Below, one piece after another: positions 54,006-61,996 of a stretch of 64,000 nt of DNA. Within the stretch, counting starts at the first letter, position 1; each line of letters opens with the position of its first letter. This DNA is from an uncultured Draconibacterium sp. Its GTDB lineage: Bacteria; Bacteroidota; Bacteroidia; Bacteroidales; Prolixibacteraceae. The position numbers and the translations under genes are program-made. Location: contig NZ_OY782038.1 of assembly GCF_963677575.1 (NCBI RefSeq), positions 3,537,501-3,601,500 on the forward strand, given 5' to 3'. The notes under the pieces are model-generated. The model worked only from the letters and a program-made list of their open reading frames with translations, did not search any database and had not been told where the DNA came from.

Positions 54006-54407
54006 TTATTCGGCTTTACTCATTACCAATTTTCCGTGCTGTATTCCTTTTATACTGATAAGTTGATCAGAGATCTCGGTGAGTTTTCGAGAGGGACCTT
54101 TAACCGTAATAATTTCCATATAGTTTTTGTCGTTTAAATAGAAGCCCTGCGACGAAAGCACAAACTCCTTGTGTTCGTACTGAATCTCTGCCGATTTTTT
54201 TAATATGTCCTTTTTTTCGTGGTCGAAAACTATGATTACAGCTCCAGCTACAATGTTGTCGCATTTCCACTTTTCTTCCACCAGATTCTTTTCAATAAGG
54301 TGACGAATGGCACGCGAACGGTTCGCAAAAGCATTGTCCTCAACATACTTGTCGAGTGCTTCAAGTAGTTCTTCATCTAGTGAAACGCCAAACCTGGAAA
54401 CGGCCAT
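54006..54407 (-). CDS. NikR-like ribbon-helix-helix regulator lacking nickel ligands
   Basis: 133 residues, the usual NikR length: N-terminal ribbon-helix-helix (RFGVSLDEELLEALDKYV, NRSRAIRHLIEKNL) and a C-terminal ACT-like domain that aligns without gaps to E. coli NikR through the metal region. The four high-affinity nickel ligands His76, His87, His89 and Cys95 of E. coli correspond to Tyr77, Gly88, Tyr90 and Tyr96 here. It must therefore sense something else or use another site. The ATG at 54407 is the right start; the open frame upstream is not coding. A 15-bp palindrome precedes it and it is followed by the TonB receptor. Confidence 0.88.
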   Translation of the reverse strand: MAVSRFGVSLDEELLEALDKYVEDNAFANRSRAIRHLIEKNLVEEKWKCDNIVAGAVIIVFDHEKKDILKKSAEIQYEHKEFVLSSQGFYLNDKNYMEIITVKGPSRKLTEISDQLISIKGIQHGKLVMSKAE

Positions 54408-54425
54408 AGTAGTACTAATCTTAAT

Positions 54426-54440
54426 ATTCGTGACACGAAT
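54426..54440. promoter_or_regulatory. Palindrome upstream of the NikR-like gene
   Basis: ATTCGTGACACGAAT, 7-base arms around a single base, 19 bases before the start of the regulator and between it and the divergent OsmC gene. A likely operator for autoregulation. Confidence 0.55.
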
Positions 54441-54523
54441 GTATGAAAATCGGACGAATCTGTTGTTGTAAAATCTGGATTGTTCAAAATACTTTATCTT
54501 TAAACAAAACAAATTGAATTGGT

Positions 54524-54928
54524 ATGACAACGATAAAAACAATTTACCTGGGCGAATTGCGCACCGAAAATGAACACCTGCAATCGGGCAATAAAGTAAT
54601 AACCGATGCACCAACCGATAACCGCGGAAAAGGAGAGTATTTCTCTCCAACCGACCTATTGGCAACAGCTTTAGGAAGTTGTATAATGACGATTATGGGA
54701 ATTAAAGCCCGCGACAATGGGATTGATATAGAAGGAACCCAGGTTGATGTAACAAAAATAATGGCTTCCGATCCACGACGTGTGGCAGAAGTGATTGTGG
54801 AATTTACTTTTCCTGCAAAAAATTATACTGACGAAGAAAAGCAACTGGTTGAAAGTGTTGCCGGTGTTAGCCCGGTGCCTTTAAGTTTGCATCCCGATCT
54901 GGTTCAAACCATAAAATTCAACTGGTAG
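54524..54928 (+). CDS. OsmC-family protein
   Basis: 134 residues with the OsmC/Ohr fold. Cys53 in ATALGSCIMTIMG is the peroxidatic cysteine of the family. The second, resolving cysteine expected near the C-terminus is replaced: the stretch reads GVSPVPLSLHPD instead of one with Cys before PV. Peroxide reduction by the usual two-cysteine cycle is thus doubtful. Convergent with the M1 peptidase gene, two bases away. Confidence 0.85.
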   Translation: MTTIKTIYLGELRTENEHLQSGNKVITDAPTDNRGKGEYFSPTDLLATALGSCIMTIMGIKARDNGIDIEGTQVDVTKIMASDPRRVAEVIVEFTFPAKNYTDEEKQLVESVAGVSPVPLSLHPDLVQTIKFNW

Positions 54929-54930
54929 AA

Positions 54931-56859
54931 TTAGTGTTTTATAAAACGGCCTTGAAAAACTGCGTCAGGCATTTCGGCTTGTAGTAAATAAACACCGGGA
55001 GTGAGGTCTGAAACATTTAATTTTCCCAGCTGTGTGGAGAAATGTTTTACTTCAGTACCGCTCATATCAAAAATCCGAATGCCGGAGATTTGTTTTTCTG
55101 AAGGAATTCGCAAGCTAATTTCGATAGTAGCCGGATTAGGAAAGATATCAATTGATTGAGTATTGATTTCTGTTGGAACTCCAACAACCTCTTGTGTTTC
55201 AGAAATTAGCCAGAGATCAGGATCGATTACCAGCTCGGCAACATGGAAATTGGCAGCAACTGTAAATTGTTGCTGATTATTGGTATGATTCAGTCTCATA
55301 TCAATTGAATCCGTTCGTCCGGTATTGTACAAACGTACAGGCACCGGCATTTCGAAGAAATCAACCGATTCGTGTGTTGTGGATTGACTCAGTGTGATCA
55401 TTGTTTTTCCTTCATCTGCGGGTTTAAAACTGGCAGAGTAAACCGGGTAACCTTCGCCATAAAGCCAGTCGTTGAAGAATTCAGTCAGGCTAGTATCGGC
55501 TACTTGTTCAAAATGTTTTATCACGTCTTCCGAGCGGGCAAAACCATTAGCTACTGCCGGATCGGAAAAATAGTTTTTTAAGCCTTGAAAAAAGGCATCA
55601 TCACCAATTACCCAGCGTAACATGTGCAGCAGATAGCCTCCTTTAGCATACGATAAACGGCTGCTGAAAATTCGCGAAACAGAAGTGGTATCGGTAACAT
55701 AAACTGAGCCATCGGGTTCCTGTTTTACCTGGTCGGAATACACTTGTTTCCACACCGGCCACCAATCGGTTTCAATGTTTTCGTACGACAGTCCGGTTAA
55801 GTAGGTAGCAAAACCTTCGTTTAGCCAGATATCCTGCCAGGAGCCTAGCGTTATATAATCACCAAACCACTGATGCGCCAGCTCGTGCGCAATTAATCCG
55901 TAGCCAAAATTTCCCATAAAACTCATGGTTTGATGCTCCATTCCGCCACCCCAACCAAACTGTGCGTGTCCGTATTTTTCAGCTGCAAAAGGGTATTCTC
56001 CAACCAGGTTCTGGTACAACTGCATAATCTCGGCCGTTACCGGAGTTTTGCCTTTCGCATCTTCAAGATCCTCAGGATAAACATAATTCAAGATTTCAAT
56101 GGAGTCGCCGTTTTCAGTCTCCAGGAAATCGGAATAACGCTCATAATTTGTTACTGCAATTGCAACCAGGTAAGTTGCAATAGGAAAACGATGTCTCCAG
56201 AGCATGGTTCTGGTAGAGGTGTTCACTGTTTCAGAAACCAATATTCCGTTGCTTGCTGTTTTATATTGCTCCGGTGTGGTTACAATCACATCAATCGAGT
56301 CGATTTTGTCGGTCAGCGACTGTTTGCAGGGCCACCATTCCATAGCACCATAAGGTTCCGAGAGTGTCCACAAAACAGGAGTAAACTCTGTGCCGTGAAA
56401 AGAGGTTTCAAACGAACCAGAACCTGATGTTGGTGGAATTCCCTGGTAAAAAATAGAAACAGAATCAAGCTGATTAAGCAAAAGTGATTCGGGCAAGTTA
56501 ACTTGAATTTTATTATTCTGATGGATGAATGAGGCAAGGTTGTTTCCAATAAAAACTGAGTCGACAGTTAATGAATCAGAAAGATCAAATTCTATTGTGT
56601 TCAGCAACTCCGTTTTGCTTTTAAAATAGGTAGTAACTTTGCCTGAAATGTAACGGATTGCGGGATCAACATCCCATTCCATTCGTTGATAAATAAAATC
56701 GGTAAGGCTGTTATTTGGATTTTCAATAAAATTCGATTTTAGTTGAAAATTCCGGCTTTCTTCGAGGGCAATTTTGTCGGAAATGAAAAGTTCATTTTCC
56801 TGAGCCATGGCATTGACGCAAATGCAAAAAAGAAGAAGGAAGTTGGCGAATTGTATCAT
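54931..56859 (-). CDS. Secreted M1 aminopeptidase with type IX sorting domain
   Basis: 642 residues: signal peptide ending NAMAQ; M1 catalytic domain with the substrate-binding GGMEHQ (for GAMEN), zinc motif HELAHQWFGDY near residue 325 and NEGFA carrying the third ligand; then a C-terminal sorting domain of about 75 residues (IDIFPNPATIEISL, IRIFDMSGTEV, LTPGVYLLQ). Such domains direct export by the type IX system and are usually cut off at the surface. It links directly to the porP/gldKLMN genes of this window. Confidence 0.92.
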   Translation of the reverse strand: MIQFANFLLLFCICVNAMAQENELFISDKIALEESRNFQLKSNFIENPNNSLTDFIYQRMEWDVDPAIRYISGKVTTYFKSKTELLNTIEFDLSDSLTVDSVFIGNNLASFIHQNNKIQVNLPESLLLNQLDSVSIFYQGIPPTSGSGSFETSFHGTEFTPVLWTLSEPYGAMEWWPCKQSLTDKIDSIDVIVTTPEQYKTASNGILVSETVNTSTRTMLWRHRFPIATYLVAIAVTNYERYSDFLETENGDSIEILNYVYPEDLEDAKGKTPVTAEIMQLYQNLVGEYPFAAEKYGHAQFGWGGGMEHQTMSFMGNFGYGLIAHELAHQWFGDYITLGSWQDIWLNEGFATYLTGLSYENIETDWWPVWKQVYSDQVKQEPDGSVYVTDTTSVSRIFSSRLSYAKGGYLLHMLRWVIGDDAFFQGLKNYFSDPAVANGFARSEDVIKHFEQVADTSLTEFFNDWLYGEGYPVYSASFKPADEGKTMITLSQSTTHESVDFFEMPVPVRLYNTGRTDSIDMRLNHTNNQQQFTVAANFHVAELVIDPDLWLISETQEVVGVPTEINTQSIDIFPNPATIEISLRIPSEKQISGIRIFDMSGTEVKHFSTQLGKLNVSDLTPGVYLLQAEMPDAVFQGRFIKH

Positions 56860-56947
56860 TGCTTAAAGATACAATTCCAGATGAAGATTTAAAGCATAAA
56901 AAAAGCGAACCATAATGATCCGCTTCTGATTTATAAGGATATACTGT

Positions 56948-57925
56948 TTATTTTTCCAGTTCTTTCCATGCCAGTGCGCTAGCTCCAACAATAGCAGCAT
57001 CGCCGGGCTTCAATTCCGATGGAAGAATCTTGATTTTATCTTTAAAGATAGGAAGCAAGTGTTTTTCCATGTGCTTTTTAGTTGGTGCGAAAATATAATC
57101 GCCGGCAGCAGTTGGTCCACCAAACAGGAATACTGCTTCAGGGCTAAGGTGGTGAACAGTGTCAGCCAAACCTTGTCCTAACCATGCACCCGTTTTCTCA
57201 AATACTTCTAATGCAACTTTATCACCTTTTTCGGCAGCGTCGTATATCATTTTCGAGTCTAACTCGTTAAACGATTTGTCAGCCAGGATACTGTCAGTAG
57301 CATTTTTCTGAACCATAATCTCAAAAGCAGTACGTTTCATGCCGGGTGCCGAGCAATAAGCTTCTAAGTGGCCCAGTGCAGTACATCCGCACAAACGTCC
57401 GCCAGGAATAAGTGTGGTGTGTCCACATTCGCCTGCAAAACCATCGTGACCATAAACCAGGTCGCCGTTTACAACAATACCGCTACCAACACCGGTTCCC
57501 AAAGTAAACATCACAAAGTTTTTCATGTCTTTGGCACCACCGTAAATCATTTCGCCAATAGCTGCTGCATTTGCGTCGTTGGTAAGTGCAAGTGCCTCCA
57601 TGTCAGGGAAGTGCGAGCGAAGTAGTTCAACTAAACGAACCACTCCTTTAAACGATAAATTTGGAGCATATTCAATTGTTCCGCTGTAGTAATTACCGTT
57701 TGGAGCGCCAATTCCTATACCGAAAACTTCTAAATTTTCATTCAATAACTTAACTGATTTGATCAGTTCTTTAATGGCCGCTGCCAAATCTGAGATGTAT
57801 TGGTCGATATCGCCATGCGACGGTGTAGAGATATTGTCTTTTACCATCACATTTCCTTCAGCGTCAACTACGCCAATGGCAGTATTTGTTCCGCCAATAT
57901 CAACTCCAATTGCTACTTTCTTCAT
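56948..57925 (-). CDS. ROK-family glucokinase
   Basis: 325 residues. ATP-binding start GVDIGGTNTAIG, second phosphate loop FTLGTGVGSG, and ROK signature around GECGHTTLIPGGRLCGCTALGHLEAYC. The zinc site usually reads C-x-C-G-x2-G-C; here the third Cys is His, which can also bind zinc. The sugar may be glucose or an amino sugar; nagB and the PIG-L fusion nearby favour a link to amino sugars, but that is inference. ATG at 57925; the extension to 57997 is not family-like. Confidence 0.88.
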   Translation of the reverse strand: MKKVAIGVDIGGTNTAIGVVDAEGNVMVKDNISTPSHGDIDQYISDLAAAIKELIKSVKLLNENLEVFGIGIGAPNGNYYSGTIEYAPNLSFKGVVRLVELLRSHFPDMEALALTNDANAAAIGEMIYGGAKDMKNFVMFTLGTGVGSGIVVNGDLVYGHDGFAGECGHTTLIPGGRLCGCTALGHLEAYCSAPGMKRTAFEIMVQKNATDSILADKSFNELDSKMIYDAAEKGDKVALEVFEKTGAWLGQGLADTVHHLSPEAVFLFGGPTAAGDYIFAPTKKHMEKHLLPIFKDKIKILPSELKPGDAAIVGASALAWKELEK

Positions 57926-58112
57926 TTTTATTATGCTTATTAATTTAGATTTTGTCTGTTTTTTCTGTGCGTTAGCAAAATTAAAAATATTATGCAATTG
58001 GCAGGGGGGTGCACATAGGTTTATAGCTATTTATTTTGAATTCAATTAAGCTTTAACGTTTTTTAAGATGAATCTGAAATTCAGATCACAAAACAACGAT
58101 GAATTTTAATTG

Positions 58113-58120
58113 TACCTTTG
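58113..58120 (+). promoter_or_regulatory. -7 element upstream of yidD
   Basis: TACCTTTG matches TAnnTTTG, 15 bases before the yidD ATG, which would give a very short leader. The -33 side is weak. Confidence 0.45.
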
Positions 58121-58135
58121 TCGGCTGTATTTATT

Positions 58136-58399
58136 ATGAAAGTAATTGGTAAGGCAATTCTGAAGTTTTTGGGGTGGATACTTTTAATTCCGATTTATAT
58201 TTACAAATACGGAATATCGCCACTTACTCCTGCATCGTGCCGGCATATTCCCACGTGCTCGGAGTATGCGGTAAAGGCGATAAAGATTCATGGTCCGTTT
58301 AAAGGATTTGTGTTGACAGTCAGGCGCCTTTCAAAATGTCATCCGTGGGGGACGCATGGTTACGATCCCGTTCCGCCAAAAGAGCCACGGGTAAGATAG
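58136..58399 (+). CDS. yidD: Membrane protein insertion efficiency factor
   Basis: 87 residues, membrane-associated by an amphipathic/hydrophobic start, with the family core YKYGISPLTPASCRHIPTCSEYAVKAI and three conserved cysteines including SKCHPWG. YidD helps YidC insert proteins. The ATG at 58136 is used rather than an earlier TTG that overlaps the promoter. Confidence 0.95.
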   Translation: MKVIGKAILKFLGWILLIPIYIYKYGISPLTPASCRHIPTCSEYAVKAIKIHGPFKGFVLTVRRLSKCHPWGTHGYDPVPPKEPRVR

Positions 58400-58440
58400 C
58401 ATTAAGCTGAGTTCAATTTATTTATTCCAAAACATAAAAC

Positions 58441-58448
58441 TAAATTTG
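58441..58448 (+). promoter_or_regulatory. -7 element of the zinc transporter operon
   Basis: TAAATTTG, an exact TAnnTTTG, 38 bases before the first start codon; a TTTA lies about 20 bases upstream. Confidence 0.5.
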
Positions 58449-58486
58449 TGGAACATTGTTAAAATGAGACACTAAAAAATACATTG

Positions 58487-59362
58487 ATGAAGAGATTAAT
58501 TCTTTTATTGGTTTTGGCTACCTTGTTTGCATCGTGCGGGAACCAAAAGAAAGCAGAAAATAGTAAAGTTGCCGACGTTGTTACCGTGAGTATTTTACCA
58601 CAAAAAACATTTGTTGAAAAAATTGCGGGCGACGATTTCGAAGTGAATTTACTTATTCCACCCGGGTCGAGCCCGGCAGCATATACACTTTTGCCCTCGC
58701 AGTTGAAAGATATTTCGCATTCGGCCATTTGGTTTCGTATTGGTTACATTGGTTTCGAACACTCGTGGGCTGATAAAATTGAGCAGGCCAACACCAAAAT
58801 GAAGGTGGTAAATATCTCGGAAGGTCTGGATTTGATTGCCGACAAAATGGAACAACATGGCGACCATGTGCATGTTGATGGCGTTGATCCACATGTGTGG
58901 TTGTCGCCGGTTATGGTAAAACAAATGGCCAAAGTAATTCTCGACGAACTTTCGGCGCTAAAACCCGAAAAAGCTGCAGAGTACCAAGGTAACTACATGC
59001 GTTTTGTGAAAGAATGCGATCAGCTGAATATCGATCTTAAAAATCAATTGAAAGATTATGCCGGACGAAAGTTTATCGTTTTTCACCCGAGTCTTTCGTA
59101 TTATGCCCGCGAATATGGTTTAGATCAGTACTCGCTTGAAACCGGGGGAAAAGAACCAACGCCGCAACATTTGCGTGAAGTGGTTGACGTGGCAAAATCA
59201 GAGGGAATAAAAATTGTGTACATTCAAAGTGAGTTTGATCGTGAACATGCACGTGTTTTTGCCGATGAAATTGGTGGCGAGATTATTCAGGTGTGGCCAC
59301 TTAACCCGGAGTGGGAAGAAAACCTGAGAACTATGACCCAAATTCTGATTGACAATTTTTAA
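58487..59362 (+). CDS. znuA: Zinc ABC transporter binding lipoprotein (ZnuA type)
   Basis: 291 residues with a lipobox (FASC, Cys17) and a cluster A-I metal-binding fold. His residues are prominent in HGDHVHVDGVDPHVWLSP; the VDPHVW stretch is a family metal-site motif and the short His-rich loop is typical of zinc binders. FHPSLSYYAREY holds another ligand region. It overlaps the ATPase gene (TAATG). Manganese cannot be excluded by sequence alone. Confidence 0.9.
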   Translation: MKRLILLLVLATLFASCGNQKKAENSKVADVVTVSILPQKTFVEKIAGDDFEVNLLIPPGSSPAAYTLLPSQLKDISHSAIWFRIGYIGFEHSWADKIEQANTKMKVVNISEGLDLIADKMEQHGDHVHVDGVDPHVWLSPVMVKQMAKVILDELSALKPEKAAEYQGNYMRFVKECDQLNIDLKNQLKDYAGRKFIVFHPSLSYYAREYGLDQYSLETGGKEPTPQHLREVVDVAKSEGIKIVYIQSEFDREHARVFADEIGGEIIQVWPLNPEWEENLRTMTQILIDNF

Positions 59363-60108
59363 TGGATCCATTAATTAAAATAGAAAACCTGACGGTTGTT
59401 TACGATAAGGTGCCGGTGCTGGAAAGTGTCGATCTCGAAATTCGGGAGAACGATTTTCTGGGAGTTATTGGTCCGAACGGAGGAGGTAAAACAACCTTGT
59501 TAAAAGCCATTTTGGGATTGAAAAAGCCGGAATCGGGGAAGATTCATTTCTCGAAAGAAATGAGTGGCCGGAAAAAACCAATTGGTTACTTGCCGCAGGT
59601 ACGACACGTCGATCGGAAATTCCCGATCACTGTTTTTGATGTTGTACTTTCGGGTGGCATTATGCAGAATCGCCAAAACGCGAAAAGCGTTGCAAAAGAT
59701 AAAGCAGAAGCATTGCTGGAAGAAATGGGTGTTGCCGGTATTCGCAATAAAGCCATTGGCGAACTGTCGGGCGGACAAATGCAACGTGTGTTTTTATGCC
59801 GTGCCCTGTTAAGCGATCCAAAACTTCTAATTCTCGACGAGCCGGATACTTTTGTAGATAACCGTTTTGAAGGCGAACTTTATGAAAAGCTTGAAAAGTT
59901 AAATGAAGAGCTTGCCATTCTTTTGGTTTCGCACGATGTAGGCACCATTACCAGCTGCGTAAAGTCTATAGCCTGTGTAAATAAGTATTTGCATTATCAT
60001 GCAAGTAATGTAATTTCGCAAGAACAGCTGGACAACTATAACTGCCCAATACAAATCATCTCGCATGGCGAAATTCCGCATACCGTTTTAAAGCATCACC
60101 ATCATTAA
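59362..60108 (+). CDS. znuC: Zinc ABC transporter ATPase (ZnuC type)
   Basis: 248 residues: Walker A GPNGGGKTT, signature LSGGQMQRVFLCRAL, Walker B LLILDEPDTFVD, and switch His in LLVSHDVGT. The C-terminus ends in a His run (KHHHH), seen in some zinc transporters. Translationally coupled to the binding-protein gene and two bases before the permease. Confidence 0.93.
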   Translation: MDPLIKIENLTVVYDKVPVLESVDLEIRENDFLGVIGPNGGGKTTLLKAILGLKKPESGKIHFSKEMSGRKKPIGYLPQVRHVDRKFPITVFDVVLSGGIMQNRQNAKSVAKDKAEALLEEMGVAGIRNKAIGELSGGQMQRVFLCRALLSDPKLLILDEPDTFVDNRFEGELYEKLEKLNEELAILLVSHDVGTITSCVKSIACVNKYLHYHASNVISQEQLDNYNCPIQIISHGEIPHTVLKHHHH

Positions 60109-60109
60109 T

Positions 60110-60919
60110 ATGAGCGCAATACTAGAATTATTTTCATACGATTTTTTTCAGAAAGCTTTTTTGGCCGCTGTGTTTGCCAGTATCTCGTGCGGGATTATTG
60201 GTGCGTACATTGTTTCGCGGCGTATTGTGTTTATTAGTGGGGGAATAACTCACGCTTCGTTTGGCGGAATTGGATTGGCATTTTTCCTCGGATTTAATCC
60301 ATTGTTGGGTGCAGTATTTTTTGCTGTTTTGTCGGCTTTGGGTATTCAGTTTTTTACCAAAGTGGCCGAAATTCGTGAAGATTCATCCATTGCAATTTGG
60401 TGGTCGCTGGGAATGGCGCTGGGGATTATATTTGTTTTCCTCACTCCCGGATACACACCAAACCTGATGAGTTACCTATTCGGGAATATCCTTACAGTAA
60501 CCACTTCCGAACTTTGGTGGATGTTTCTGCTCAACCTGGTTATCGTGGTTTTCTTTGCCGTATTTCTGCGTAAAATCCTTTACATCGCTTTCGACGAAGA
60601 GTTTGCCCAAACGGCAGGTTTACCGGTGGCTTTGTTCAACTACCTCATAATTGTACTTATTGCGCTAACCGTTGTATTGAACATCAGGGTAGTGGGTATA
60701 ATTCTAATTTTGTCGTTACTAACCATACCACAGGCAACGGCCAATTTATTCACCAACGATTTTAAACGCCTGCTGGTGTATTCGTCGTTGTTTGCTTTTG
60801 TTGGCACAATTGCCGGTTTGTTTATTTCCTATTTCCTGGATATTCCTTCGGGAGCCGCCATCATTTTTACGCTGGTTATTATTTTCGGAATACTTCGTTT
60901 GGTTAAATCGTTTGTGTAA
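60110..60919 (+). CDS. znuB: Zinc ABC transporter permease (ZnuB type)
   Basis: 269-residue ABC-3 family permease with about eight to nine membrane segments; GGITHASFGGIGLAFFLG is the family signature and GIILILSLLTIPQATANL the later conserved helix. It moves the metal released by the binding protein across the inner membrane. Its stop overlaps the start of the eight-cysteine mini-protein. Confidence 0.93.
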   Translation: MSAILELFSYDFFQKAFLAAVFASISCGIIGAYIVSRRIVFISGGITHASFGGIGLAFFLGFNPLLGAVFFAVLSALGIQFFTKVAEIREDSSIAIWWSLGMALGIIFVFLTPGYTPNLMSYLFGNILTVTTSELWWMFLLNLVIVVFFAVFLRKILYIAFDEEFAQTAGLPVALFNYLIIVLIALTVVLNIRVVGIILILSLLTIPQATANLFTNDFKRLLVYSSLFAFVGTIAGLFISYFLDIPSGAAIIFTLVIIFGILRLVKSFV

Positions 60920-61104
60920 TGTTTGCGCCGAAAAAGGAGAAAATATATACCTGTTCAAACTGTAATTTCCAGTTCTCTAATCTGGATGTTCCGCGGGCGT
61001 GTAGTAATTGTTTTGCCTGCACCGGGTGCGAAATTTATATTTGCCCACAGTGCGAAAATGAGGTGGTTATTAAACCCGTGCGAAAAAGATCTACAAGTGA
61101 GTAG
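60919..61104 (+). CDS. Eight-cysteine zinc-ribbon mini-protein
   Basis: 61 residues with Cys12, Cys15, Cys28, Cys31, Cys34, Cys37, Cys42 and Cys45, arranged as four CxxC knuckles, enough for two zinc sites; basic at both ends. The TAATG overlap with the permease gene places it firmly in the zinc operon. No known family comes to mind; it could store, buffer or sense zinc, or be a small regulator. The alternative overlapping frame has no such pattern. Confidence 0.75.
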   Translation: MFAPKKEKIYTCSNCNFQFSNLDVPRACSNCFACTGCEIYICPQCENEVVIKPVRKRSTSE

Positions 61105-61145
61105 AATAGTGGATTTTGGATACTATCCACAGAGAAAAATATAAA

Positions 61146-61184
61146 AAACTGCCCGCTCTGAATAATCAGGCGGGCAGTTTTATT
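61146..61184. terminator. Terminator between the zinc operon and nagB
   Basis: 11-bp perfect stem AAACTGCCCGC/GCGGGCAGTTT with a 13-base loop, A-run before and T-rich after, so usable in both directions. Confidence 0.85.
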
Positions 61185-61203
61185 TTGTAGAGACCCAGTT
61201 GGT

Positions 61204-61983
61204 TTAAACAGATTCTTTAAAATACTTTACAGTTCCTACTTTTAATTCCATTGTGGCATCTTCATCGCAAACAATAATGCCATTCGGGTGCATTTGCAAT
61301 GCCGACAATGTCCACATGTGGTTAATGCCGTTTTCCACTACATTTTGCAGTGCGCGGGCTTTTTTGTATCCGTTCACCAAAACCAATACTTCTTTCGAGT
61401 CGAGTACTGTTTGCACACCAACTGTTAAAGCCTGTTTTGGTACCTGCTTTAAATCGTTGTCGAAGAAACGCGAGTTGGCTAAAATCGTGTCGTAGTTCAA
61501 GTCTACCAAACGGGTGCGCGACTGAATCGACGATCCCGGAATATTAAATGCCAGGTGACCGTCGGCGCCCATTCCGCCCATAAATAACTCAATACCTCCG
61601 TACGATTCTATTTTCGCTTCGTAACGCTCGCATTCAGCATCTAAATCCGCGACGTTTCCGTCAAGAATATTGATATTCTCTTTTGGAATATCGATGTGAT
61701 TGAAAAAGTTCTCGAACATAAAACTGTGGTAGCTTTCCGGATGATCTTCGGCAATGCCTACGTATTCGTCCATGTTAAAAGTAACCACGTTTTTAAACGA
61801 TACCTTTCCTTGTTTGTACAAGTCTATCAGTGCTTTGTAGGTTCCCAACGGTGTTGATCCGGTTGGTAATCCCAGTACAAATGGTTTTTCTGCCGATGGC
61901 TCAAAATCACTAATTCTTTCGGCGATATGGTTTGCCGCCCAAATGCTCAATCCATCGTAGTTATTATGAATTACTAGCTTCAT
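61204..61983 (-). CDS. nagB: Glucosamine-6-phosphate deaminase
   Basis: 259 residues; converts glucosamine-6-phosphate to fructose-6-phosphate and ammonia. Visible: LGLPTGSTPLGTY (phosphate loop), TFNMDEYVGI with the catalytic Asp, and GMGADGHLAFNIPGSS with the Asp and His of the active site; the Glu usual after FN is Ile here. The ATG at 61983 matches the family start. It lies 13 bases downstream of the NagB-like/PIG-L gene and is likely co-transcribed with it. Confidence 0.93.
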   Translation of the reverse strand: MKLVIHNNYDGLSIWAANHIAERISDFEPSAEKPFVLGLPTGSTPLGTYKALIDLYKQGKVSFKNVVTFNMDEYVGIAEDHPESYHSFMFENFFNHIDIPKENINILDGNVADLDAECERYEAKIESYGGIELFMGGMGADGHLAFNIPGSSIQSRTRLVDLNYDTILANSRFFDNDLKQVPKQALTVGVQTVLDSKEVLVLVNGYKKARALQNVVENGINHMWTLSALQMHPNGIIVCDEDATMELKVGTVKYFKESV

Positions 61984-61996
61984 TATATTCTGGTTT

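Noticed and set aside
54408..54665. N-terminal extension of the NikR-like protein
   Set aside because: It overlaps the promoter region and start of the divergent OsmC gene, is rich in Arg/Phe nonsense-like sequence, and the NikR start aligns at 54407.
60923..61144. Alternative overlapping frame of 73 residues at the end of the zinc operon
   Set aside because: It lacks the CxxC pattern and starts inside the coupled mini-protein gene.
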